DNA of 9,896 bases, from positions 1 to 9,896 of the forward strand of contig PUMX01000404.1 in the NCBI GenBank assembly GCA_003552485.1, in the 5' to 3' direction. The notes under the pieces were generated by a model. That model did not search any database. It was not told where the DNA came from and saw only the letters and a program-made list of their open reading frames with translations. The translations under genes were made by a program, and so were the position numbers. Position 1 is the first letter of the stretch. Each line of letters begins with the position of its first letter. Source of the stretch: Candidatus Hydrogenedentota bacterium. Lineage in GTDB: Bacteria; Hydrogenedentota; Hydrogenedentia; Hydrogenedentales; SLHB01. Shown piece by piece: positions 1 to 7,299 of the stretch.

Positions 1-1593
1 AATTCCACGCATGAGTTCTGCCGCGTGGGCCGCCCGTTTGCCGAATCCAGCGCGCCCGTCGGCATGGAAATGCAACGGTTCGATCCAGACCAACTTCAAG
101 CGTTACTGGGACTTCCGTTGCGGGTTGCGCGCCAGCATTTGGCGGATCCGGCTTTCGACCGACATTTGGAAGCCGCGGACGAAGCAGGGCTCCGCGTCGC
201 GCTGGCCGTCGACTTGGCGGCCATCAGCGAAAACGCGCTCGAGCAAGCGGCGGCGCGTTACGGCGACCGAGTAAGTCATTGGGAACTCGACGCCCACGGC
301 GATTCCGAGGCGCTGTTGAGCGCGACCGAGGCGCTGCGGCGCGGAGGCGTGCGGTCGGGTATGGCGCTGATCGTCGACAACGTGGACGCGGTGGACGCGG
401 CCTTGCGCGACGGCGGGGGCCGCCACCTGCGCGGGTTAGCCATCAAAGAAGACTCGAACGGCGGCGCAACCCCGGCGGATTACCGGCGCGCAGCCGAAGA
501 AGCGGGGTATGAAGGGCTTCGTCTCACCGTGGTGACCGCTCCTCCGCAAGCATCCCAGGGCGAAGACAGCGATGCTGAGGAGGAAGGAACGAATGCGGAA
601 GAGGATGACGCCTTCGACGCGGGTCCCGCGCTCGTCAGGCGGCTTGTGCGCCACGCAGCCGCGGGCGCCGCATTCACTCATCTCCACGCGTCCGCCTTGG
701 TCGACCACGGCGGTTTCTTCCCGGGCTATGCGCACCTGAGCGGATTTGTTCACCAGTTTCAGGATGCGCGCTACATCGGACAGTTGCCACAGAACGGCAT
801 CGACGCGCACGTGTTTCGGACCGACGACCGCTGGCTCGTAGCGTTGTGGAGCGACAACGAGGCCGGCGACGTGACGTTGGATACCGGGGATGTCTCGAAC
901 CTGCGATTCACGGATGCGTTGAATAACGAGCTCACCACGCCCGCCATCGACGACGGAGTCGCGACCCTGCGGGTCGACTCGGCGCCGCGCTTCTTGCGGG
1001 GCCGCGGCGGCGATGTTCTTCACCGCGCGGCAGCGTGGACGGCCCAACGGGAAGCACAAGCGCTTCTCGATAAGGAAGCCTTGCAGGACCGCCTGTCCGA
1101 GGAATTGCGCGAACTCATCGAGGCGATCGCACAACAGACTGACTATGAACTGGAACGGCTCGAGTTTTTCACATTGCTGCGGGCGTTCCCCTATATCGAA
1201 GAGCAGTGGAGCATAGGCAATCTGCCACGCTCGACCGCCGCGCGCGCGACAGCGAATTTGCACCGGCTGAGCCGTGCGCTGTGCGTCCTTGAAGAAGAAT
1301 CGGGCGAGGCGTTTATCGAGCCGTTGCAGGATCTGTTGGCCAAGGCCGGCGAGTATCAATCGGTTTATCTGACCAGCGTCGGCAACCAGAGCCAGACCCG
1401 CGCGCGCAGTAACTGGCTGCTGCAAGAGATCAGCCGTTTGACCGAAGAGGCCCGCTCGCTCGACGAGAAGGGACGGACTATCGAAGCCGCCGCCGTCGCG
1501 GCGTTAGCTGAGTGGCGCGCGCGAAGCCTCGAACATACGATGTTTGACGACATCGACGAGGAAGAAGAAGAGGAAGAGGAGGCGGACACATAG
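1..1593 (+). CDS. C-terminal part of a glycoside-hydrolase-like protein with a helical domain and polyacidic tail (5' end cut by window)
   Basis: The frame is open from the first base, so the true start lies upstream; the GTG at 25 has no convincing ribosome binding site. 530 residues are visible and numbered here from the window edge. Residues about 1-260 alternate strands and helices like the end of a TIM barrel, interrupted by an acidic insert (about 186-205, rich in E and D). Residues about 267-334 look like the beta-sandwich that follows many glycosidase barrels: an ALWSDN strand, a TDALNNE turn and an APRFLRG ending. Residues 339-513 are helical and charged. Residues 515-530 are almost all D or E. 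Where a clan-A glycosidase would show its acid/base NE motif there is only WELDAHGD, so catalysis is uncertain. It ends in TAG at 1591 and converges on the nuclease gene. The exact family is not recognised; the glycosidase relation is inferred from architecture, and export cannot be judged without the N-terminus. Confidence 0.75.
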   Translation, partial: NSTHEFCRVGRPFAESSAPVGMEMQRFDPDQLQALLGLPLRVARQHLADPAFDRHLEAADEAGLRVALAVDLAAISENALEQAAARYGDRVSHWELDAHGDSEALLSATEALRRGGVRSGMALIVDNVDAVDAALRDGGGRHLRGLAIKEDSNGGATPADYRRAAEEAGYEGLRLTVVTAPPQASQGEDSDAEEEGTNAEEDDAFDAGPALVRRLVRHAAAGAAFTHLHASALVDHGGFFPGYAHLSGFVHQFQDARYIGQLPQNGIDAHVFRTDDRWLVALWSDNEAGDVTLDTGDVSNLRFTDALNNELTTPAIDDGVATLRVDSAPRFLRGRGGDVLHRAAAWTAQREAQALLDKEALQDRLSEELRELIEAIAQQTDYELERLEFFTLLRAFPYIEEQWSIGNLPRSTAARATANLHRLSRALCVLEEESGEAFIEPLQDLLAKAGEYQSVYLTSVGNQSQTRARSNWLLQEISRLTEEARSLDEKGRTIEAAAVAALAEWRARSLEHTMFDDIDEEEEEEEEADT

Positions 1594-1719
1594 GCGCGCT
1601 GCCCACAGTTGAGCGGCCACTTCATGATAGCGGGTCTCGTCTCGCTTGCAGTAGGGCGCAATCCTCCGGGCCGTCGCCCACACCAGCCGGAACCGGTCCC
1701 TATCTCTTAAGACACGCCC
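1594..1719. other. convergent spacer with an open, coding-like minus-strand frame
   Basis: This gap separates two genes whose 3' ends face each other. There is no strong terminator; the best stem is a weak 6-bp one at 1629-1646. On the minus strand, the frame immediately after the nuclease TAG stop stays open across the whole gap and reads plausible protein, including RFRLVWATARRIAPY and RYHEVAAQLWA. It has no ATG and no ribosome binding site. It may be a decayed gene remnant, a lost C-terminal extension of the nuclease, or chance openness in GC-rich DNA; 42 open codons alone prove nothing. Confidence 0.3.
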
Positions 1720-4700
1720 CTATTCCGCGCCAGGAGAGGCATCCGCCCTATTCTCTTCGTCTTCAGGAATGGGACGGACCGGCGCCGCCGGTTTGCGGTC
1801 GATGCGGCTTTGTTCGTAGCGGCAGGGGCGGCGGCGCGTGCAAGCATGGCAGGCGCGATTGTAAGGCAGCGGAGGGAAAAGGCCGGCGCGAATTTTGCTG
1901 ATGTAGTGGCGCGCCGCTGTCTCGGCCCATTGCATGGCCTCGCGGGCCGCTTCAAGACCTTCGTCGCCGTCTTTGGCGGTTCCCCGCTGCAGGCCATGCA
2001 CCCGTTTCGCCGATCCCACTTCCACAAGCAATGCGTGGCGGCAGTCCGTGTCCGGCAGGAGGAGGCGTTGGAGCGCGGCGGCGTACAGAGGCAACTGCAG
2101 CGAGACGCCTTCAGTAAACGCCTTCGCGGACACATTGACCCGCGTCTTGTAATCGATGATACGGGCCTGATCGTCTTTCAAATCGATACGGTCGATGACG
2201 CCGGAGAACTGGGCGGGACCCGCCTCCGTGCTAATCGCGTAGGGTTCGGATGTGCTCAGGGGATCCCGCTCTTTGCGGCGCGTTGGCCCGAAGCTTACTT
2301 CGAAATGCGCCGGTTTCCAACCCGTCTCCCGCGTTTCCCGGGCAAGCCGGAAGTAACGGCGCAACATTGCTTTGACGCGGATGCGTTCGGCGGCGATCAC
2401 GCCTTTTGGCGCGCCTGCGCTCCGCCATGCGGCCGCGTCGAAGACTTCCCCGGCAAGCGTCATCAACGCGGCTTCTCCCTCTTCTGCAGGAATTTCTTCG
2501 ACGGGAACGCCGCAATACTGGCTGTGAAAACGTTGCAACGTTTCGTGGAGGAGGCGTCCAAAGACCATGGGGTCGAAGGCCTGGCCGGGCTCGTCAACGT
2601 CCTCGACCCGCAACACGCGCTCCATGAAGAAGCGGAATGGACACTCGGCGTACGTTTCGAGCTGGCCCACGCTGAAAGCGCGCTTTTCCCCGAAGAGCGC
2701 CGCAATAGCCGTGGCCGCATCGGTCTCCGTGAGCATGCCGTCATGCGCGCCAAAGGGCGCCGTGCTGTAACGTTGGGCTTCGATAGCCACGCCGTCGAGT
2801 ATCGGCCTCAACTCATCCGGGTAACGCTTTGCAAGGCCCTTGCCCGCCGTGGTTACCGATGCGTTGCAGAGATCGCGCTTGCAGAGTGTGTCCCAGGGGT
2901 TCGAGACGCTATCCGCGACGGAGTCGCCCACGGCGATCGAAATGCCGGGAAACAGCTCCTTGACATCGTTGACGAATGGACTCGGCAATGCGGGCCGTCC
3001 CGTGCGAGAGGCCTGATTCCAACTCAAGCGCATGGCTGTGCGAGGAAGGTCAAAAAGACGGTGAAACATGAGGCGTTCCCGCGCATTGCGCGCGTCAGCT
3101 CCTTCGAGCTCAAGTCCCGCCTCCGCGAGATCACGCCGGTCGTCCTCGCCGTACAGCGCATTCACCGGAGCGCCCATGGGCATACGCCCCTCGTTGACGC
3201 CTGCGAGAAAGACGTAGTCGAAACACAAATTGCGCGCGCGGTCCAGGTCCATGCAGCCCACGCCCTCACGCTGTTGTTTGCCGCTGTGCGGCGTGTCGCG
3301 CAGTATGTGGTCCAGGTAGGCCAAGAACGTTGAGCGGCTCATCGCCGCCAGCGAATCGCCGCCCCATCGCCGGATGACGCCGAGCACGTTCCGTAGCGCC
3401 TCGTAGGCCGTGCGCTCGCGCTCCCGCGCCACCGCGTCTGGCAACGCCGTAACGCCCAGGGCCACACCGCATGCCTCGAGCAACGTTTCGATGGCCTCGG
3501 CGTGGGTTTTCGGCGGCGCTTTGCCCGCGGGCCACAGTACTTCAAGGGCGCGCAACTGGGCTACGGCCTCTTGCAACGCCGCACAGGCGGCCGAGGGATC
3601 GGCCATAGGGACGTGGAACGGATTTGCGGTATCTTCTTCGCCCCGCGCAATTTCACGGGCGAGCCGTTCCAAACCGGCGCTCCATTCCTCATACCCTGAC
3701 ACGATACCGGCGTAACGCGCCAAAGTTGGCGCGGGCATGAGGGCTTCGCGGGCGGCGGACGCCAAGTCTGCCTCCGTCGCAGGGTTGAACCATGGCGCGG
3801 TCAGCACGTCGATCACCGCTTCGCGCCGCCACTCGATCAGCGCATCAAGCAGGGTCAACACGTAACCGCACAAGGCGCTTTCAGCAAGTGGGGGATCGTG
3901 AAACATACGCAAAGGAACGCCCAGCCGTTCGAAGGTTGCGCGCACGAACGGCGCCTCCGACGACAAGTCGCGAAACACCACCGCAATGGATTCAGGCGCA
4001 ACCCCGTCGTCAAGGATGAGCCGCTTCACCTCGCGCGCGACGCCCTCAATCTCGCTGGCGGCGTCCGGGTAGGCGGTCAGCTTCAGATTCTCAGTCAGGC
4101 CGCTGGGTTCTGGCGGCTTTTCCCGCCAAAACAGATGCCGCGCGGCAAAGTCTGTGTACCGTGTTGGCGGCGGCGTGTCCAGTTCCACGACTTCGGCATG
4201 CAGCGTGTGAATGAGTTGCTCAGCGGTCGCGGCTTGAAGCGTCTGCGCGTCGCGTTTGGACGGATGACGCGGATGGTAATTGAGCCCGAAACCCATATGC
4301 TCGAGATACGGCGCGAGCGCGGCCAGTAGACGGAATTCGGAAGGCGTAAAGTCGTCGAAGCCATCCAGAAACAACGCCTCGACGCCTTCCAACGCCCAAG
4401 GCCGTTCCTTCTGACACGCTGCGAAGGCTTCCCAATAGACGCCTTGCCGGTCGTAGATATGCGCCTCCTTCAACCGCTGCTGATAACTCTCATATAGGTC
4501 AGCCACCACGGGGTCAAGAGGCGAGGGCCGCCGGCGGTTATGCACGAGCTTCCGGAATTCCTCGGGCTCAATTGCCGCCTGCTTCAACTGGGCGATGGCG
4601 CCTTCGAGATGATTGAGGAAACCCCGGTTGCGCGCACCGAGCGCGGGTTCGGCAGTGGGGTTACGGGCGGCGCGCTCAGCCACGGCTTGTTCGAGAAGTA

Positions 4701-4965
4701 ATCTCCGCGGCAACGGGCCGACGCGCAGCACGGGCAAGCCCGCGCCGCGCAGGATGCCCAAGGCGAAGTCCTCGAACGTGAGCATCGGACGGCCCCAAGC
4801 CCCGGGCAATTCCCGTTCGAGTAGCAGCGATTCCAGGCGGGTTCGCGCCGATTCCCGAGTGGGCAAGAGAAGCACAGCGCGGCCCCAGTACTCGAGAAAC
4901 GCCTCGTCCACGGCGCGCGTGCGGCTATCGGGATCGAGCCCGCAGTATAGCCGCACAGACGTCAT
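1720..4965 (-). CDS. AddB-like PD-(D/E)XK nuclease with predicted 4Fe-4S cluster and degenerate helicase core
   Basis: A 1081-residue protein resembling AddB and other 'inactivated helicase plus nuclease' proteins that process DNA ends. The start is set at the ATG at 4965: GGAGG lies 10 bases upstream and the ATG overlaps the stop of the helicase gene as ATGA; the longer reading frame upstream only shadows that gene. The N-terminus is helicase-like (VLLLPTRES about 31-39, YVFLAGVNEGRMP about 584-596), but the place of Walker A reads GLDPDSRT (9-16), without the GKT lysine, so ATPase activity is unlikely. The C-terminal nuclease looks complete: H807, D925 in GVIDRID, D938 and K940 in DYK, and Q957-x3-Y961. 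Cysteines C775 (AECPFRFF) and C1039-x2-C1042-x5-C1048 match the iron-sulfur signature known from AddB. The protein probably degrades or resects DNA in the cytosol. No AddA partner is in the window; the adjacent XPB helicase is the only visible motor. AddB-like is safer than addB as a name. Confidence 0.9.
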   Translation of the reverse strand: MTSVRLYCGLDPDSRTRAVDEAFLEYWGRAVLLLPTRESARTRLESLLLERELPGAWGRPMLTFEDFALGILRGAGLPVLRVGPLPRRLLLEQAVAERAARNPTAEPALGARNRGFLNHLEGAIAQLKQAAIEPEEFRKLVHNRRRPSPLDPVVADLYESYQQRLKEAHIYDRQGVYWEAFAACQKERPWALEGVEALFLDGFDDFTPSEFRLLAALAPYLEHMGFGLNYHPRHPSKRDAQTLQAATAEQLIHTLHAEVVELDTPPPTRYTDFAARHLFWREKPPEPSGLTENLKLTAYPDAASEIEGVAREVKRLILDDGVAPESIAVVFRDLSSEAPFVRATFERLGVPLRMFHDPPLAESALCGYVLTLLDALIEWRREAVIDVLTAPWFNPATEADLASAAREALMPAPTLARYAGIVSGYEEWSAGLERLAREIARGEEDTANPFHVPMADPSAACAALQEAVAQLRALEVLWPAGKAPPKTHAEAIETLLEACGVALGVTALPDAVARERERTAYEALRNVLGVIRRWGGDSLAAMSRSTFLAYLDHILRDTPHSGKQQREGVGCMDLDRARNLCFDYVFLAGVNEGRMPMGAPVNALYGEDDRRDLAEAGLELEGADARNARERLMFHRLFDLPRTAMRLSWNQASRTGRPALPSPFVNDVKELFPGISIAVGDSVADSVSNPWDTLCKRDLCNASVTTAGKGLAKRYPDELRPILDGVAIEAQRYSTAPFGAHDGMLTETDAATAIAALFGEKRAFSVGQLETYAECPFRFFMERVLRVEDVDEPGQAFDPMVFGRLLHETLQRFHSQYCGVPVEEIPAEEGEAALMTLAGEVFDAAAWRSAGAPKGVIAAERIRVKAMLRRYFRLARETRETGWKPAHFEVSFGPTRRKERDPLSTSEPYAISTEAGPAQFSGVIDRIDLKDDQARIIDYKTRVNVSAKAFTEGVSLQLPLYAAALQRLLLPDTDCRHALLVEVGSAKRVHGLQRGTAKDGDEGLEAAREAMQWAETAARHYISKIRAGLFPPLPYNRACHACTRRRPCRYEQSRIDRKPAAPVRPIPEDEENRADASPGAE

Positions 4966-6659
4966 GCCGGCGTTTCCTCCGGATTCTGTATCTCTTCGGC
5001 GTTCAGGATTTCGTACCGGTAGCCTTGCTCCGTGAGGAAGAGCTGGCGTTTGACGGCAAAATCCTGGTCGCACGTGTCTCGGGACACCAGCGAGTAGAAT
5101 CGGGCCAGGCTGCCGTTGCCTTTCGGGCGCAGGATGCGGCCGAGGCGTTGCGCCTCTTCCTGCCGCGAACCAAAGGTGCCTGACACTTGGATGGCCACGT
5201 TGGCGTCCGGCAGATCAATGGCGAAATTGGCGACTTTCGACACCACCAACAGTCTGATGTCGCCTGTTCGGAAAGCTTCGTAAAGCTTTTCGCGCTCTTT
5301 GTTAGACTTCTGCCCGGTGATCAGCGGCGCGTCGAACCGTTTCGCCAGTGTTTTGAGCTGGTCCAAGTACTGCCCGATGATGAGGATGTTGTCGCCGTCA
5401 TGCTGGGCGACAATGGACTCGCAGATGTCCTCTTTGAGTGGATTCGTCGAAGCAATGCGGAATTTGTGGCGTTTTTCGGCTACGGCGTAATTGTAGCGTT
5501 CCTCGTCCGGTAATGGAGCCCGGATCTCCGTGCATAACGCTTGCGCGATCCAGCCCTGTTTCTCAAGTTCCTTCCAGGGCACGTCATATTTCATGGGGCC
5601 AATGAGGCTGAACACATCGTCCTCACGCGCATCTTCACGCACCAGCGTGGCCGTCAACCCGAGACGGCGCCGGGCCTGCAGGGCGGCGGTAGCGCGAAAT
5701 ACGGGCGCGGGAAGCAGATGCACTTCATCGTAAATGATCAGGCCCCAGTTCGCCTTGTCAAAGATATCGAAATGGACGAATTCGCTATCCTTGGTCTTCC
5801 GATGCGTAAGCACCTGATAGGTGGCGATGGTCACCGGCCCTAGCGTCTTAACGTCACCGCTGTACTCGCCGACTTGATCCTCCGTGAGTGTGGTCTTATC
5901 CACGAGTTCTAGCTTCCATTGCCGCAACGCCACGGTATTGGTGGTCAACACCAGCGTTTGGGTCTGCAGTTTATTGATCGCGGCGATGCCGACAATTGTC
6001 TTCCCTGCCCCGCAAGGCAACACGATTACGCCGCTGCCGCCCTTGTTTGACCCCCCCAAGTGAAAGGCGTCGACGGCTTCCCGCTGGTAGGGACGAAGCC
6101 CAAAGGAAACGCCGCCGTCAGTGCGTTCATTGAGTTCAAGTTCCAGCGGCGCGCCTTCGATGTAGCCGGCCAAATCCTCGACGGGATAACCAATCTTGAT
6201 CAGCGCGCTCTTGACGTTTCCGCGGTCAATCGGGTTAATGCGGATAACGCCGGAAGCATGGTCCTGGATGTAGGGCTTGATGTCTTTGTGGTTCGCCAGT
6301 TCGGTGATGAGCCGGTCATCGTCTGACGTGATGACGAGGTGCTCGTCCTGCTCCTTGTAGAGTTTGAGGCGCCCGTAGCGCCCCATGGTTTCCTCGATAT
6401 CCGTCAGAACGTTCTGCGGAATCTCATAACGGCTGAAGCGAGAGAGGCCATCCTTGACCTCATCGACGGTGAGCCCGGCGGCGGCGGCGTTCCACAGGGA
6501 CAAAGGCGTGATGCGGTACGTGTGAATATGCTCGGGCGACTTCACCAATTCAGCGAACACGGCGATGCAATCGCGCGCCTCTTCGAAACAGGGGCCGTCG
6601 GTTTCGAGCAAAATCGAACGGTCAGATTGAACGATAACGGGTTTGTCTTCTCTACTCAT
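4962..6659 (-). CDS. XPB/Ssl2-family DNA repair helicase (superfamily 2)
   Basis: A 565-residue 3'-5' DNA helicase/translocase of the XPB (ERCC3/Ssl2) family, close in length to other bacterial XPB proteins. Residues about 8-110 form the N-terminal XPB-type domain, opening with VIVQSDRSILLE, typical of bacterial members. The ATPase core follows: LRPYQREAV (about 188-196), Walker A PCGAGKT (215-221), DEVH box (311-314), TAT (336-338) and the family's RED motif (R341-E342-D343). The second core domain ends in QRLGRILRP (504-512), the arginine-finger motif VI. All key residues are present, so it should be active. The start at 6659 is supported by the family-like N-terminus, although no Shine-Dalgarno sequence precedes it. 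It is first in an operon with the AddB-like nuclease. Eukaryotic XPB opens DNA in TFIIH repair and archaeal XPB works with the nuclease Bax1; the role in bacteria is less settled. Joint action with the nuclease next door is inferred from context only. Confidence 0.95.
   Translation of the reverse strand: MSREDKPVIVQSDRSILLETDGPCFEEARDCIAVFAELVKSPEHIHTYRITPLSLWNAAAAGLTVDEVKDGLSRFSRYEIPQNVLTDIEETMGRYGRLKLYKEQDEHLVITSDDDRLITELANHKDIKPYIQDHASGVIRINPIDRGNVKSALIKIGYPVEDLAGYIEGAPLELELNERTDGGVSFGLRPYQREAVDAFHLGGSNKGGSGVIVLPCGAGKTIVGIAAINKLQTQTLVLTTNTVALRQWKLELVDKTTLTEDQVGEYSGDVKTLGPVTIATYQVLTHRKTKDSEFVHFDIFDKANWGLIIYDEVHLLPAPVFRATAALQARRRLGLTATLVREDAREDDVFSLIGPMKYDVPWKELEKQGWIAQALCTEIRAPLPDEERYNYAVAEKRHKFRIASTNPLKEDICESIVAQHDGDNILIIGQYLDQLKTLAKRFDAPLITGQKSNKEREKLYEAFRTGDIRLLVVSKVANFAIDLPDANVAIQVSGTFGSRQEEAQRLGRILRPKGNGSLARFYSLVSRDTCDQDFAVKRQLFLTEQGYRYEILNAEEIQNPEETPA
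4976..4980 (-). promoter_or_regulatory. ribosome binding site of the AddB-like nuclease gene
   Basis: The minus strand reads GGAGG here, 10 bases before the ATG at 4965 and inside the last codons of the helicase gene. It fixes the start of the nuclease and, with the ATGA overlap, indicates translational coupling. Confidence 0.65.
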
Positions 6660-6678
6660 AAGAATTCACTGGTTTGGG

Positions 6679-6706
6679 AATCTACAAATACACACGCTAA
6701 TCTTAA
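6679..6706 (-). promoter_or_regulatory. candidate sigma70-type promoter of the XPB-nuclease operon
   Basis: On the minus strand, TTAAGA (6701-6706) and TAGATT (6679-6684) are 16 bases apart, each matching 4 of 6 consensus bases. They lie in a gap (6660-6825) noticeably richer in A and T than the flanking genes. A transcript from here would have a leader of only about a dozen bases, which fits the missing Shine-Dalgarno sequence. The matches are modest, so this is a candidate only. Confidence 0.3.
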
Positions 6707-6825
6707 CGTATCCACCCTCGCAAAACCTAATTGAAATCCGAACCGCCCACAACAAAGCTTCTGGAATGGGGTTCCGCCGCGCGCAATTCACTGGCTGCGC
6801 GGGTCTTGGCGGTGATCGCAAGCTT

Positions 6826-7299
6826 TCAACGCCGCGCTGGGAAGCAGTACACGGTAACCCACACGCGCACGTATCGGAGCCGGCCGCCAACGCCGAGCAG
6901 CGCCTCGCCAATGGCGACGCGCATCGGATTCGATGGAATCGGCGTGAGCCGGCGGTCCCCGGTCGCACACCAACAGACCGGCGCGCCGGACAGAGCGGCG
7001 AGCATGCGTAACTGAGGGCTGTTGTAGAGCACGGCGAACGCATCGTAACGCTCGTCGCGCAGGCGCCGAATCAACCGCCAGCAGGCGCGGAACTGGCGCG
7101 GACAATAATGAGATAACTCGGTCTCGTAAACGGCATTAACGCGGGCGGCGATGTCATCGGTCAGTTTGTGGTCTCTCGGGATCCAGATGGTTATGCGCGC
7201 GCCCGGGCGCTCGCGTTCAAGCGCGTCCAACACCGGCCGCAAATCGTGGCCGGCGCTGTGAAAAACCGCGAGACGGCTTTGTTGCTGCTTATTTGTCAT
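6826..7299 (-). CDS. small protein resembling the N-terminal half of a GT-B glycosyltransferase, coupled to the GT4 gene
   Basis: 157 residues, starting at the ATG at 7299, which overlaps the stop of the upstream glycosyltransferase as ATGA and has GGGAGG 7 bases before it. The family is not firmly recognised. The pattern is Rossmann-like: a first strand ending in HSAGHD, a helix, a strand ITIWIPRD, a long basic helix (QFRACWRLIRRLRDERYD) and a strand FAVLYNS followed by LRMLAALSGA. This resembles the N-terminal domain of GT9/ADP-heptosyltransferase-like proteins, which are usually more than twice as long. The C-terminus is basic and hydrophobic (LRYVRVWVTVYCF) and could touch a membrane or a partner. 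There is no sugar-nucleotide-binding C-terminal domain. It could be a partner subunit of the GT4 enzyme, a stand-alone small protein, or a truncated gene; the clean coupling argues against recent decay. Confidence 0.7.
   Translation of the reverse strand: MTNKQQQSRLAVFHSAGHDLRPVLDALERERPGARITIWIPRDHKLTDDIAARVNAVYETELSHYCPRQFRACWRLIRRLRDERYDAFAVLYNSPQLRMLAALSGAPVCWCATGDRRLTPIPSNPMRVAIGEALLGVGGRLRYVRVWVTVYCFPARR

Noticed and set aside
436..1425. Minus-strand open frame opposite the glycosidase-like gene
   Set aside because: It is a shadow of the plus-strand frame, which shows coherent domains and a clean stop.
1629..1646. Hairpin in the convergent spacer as a terminator
   Set aside because: Only 6 bp including a wobble pair, and no T tract on either strand.
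1810..3333. Long plus-strand open frame (507 codons) opposite the nuclease gene
   Set aside because: It lies wholly antisense to the AddB-like gene, has no ribosome binding site or family-like motif, and long antisense frames are expected opposite GC-rich codons.
6051..6057. Run of seven C (G7 in the helicase coding strand) just before Walker A, as a possible phase-variation site
   Set aside because: It encodes part of an expected Gly-rich linker, the frame is intact on both sides, and a single 7-base run is common in GC-rich genes.
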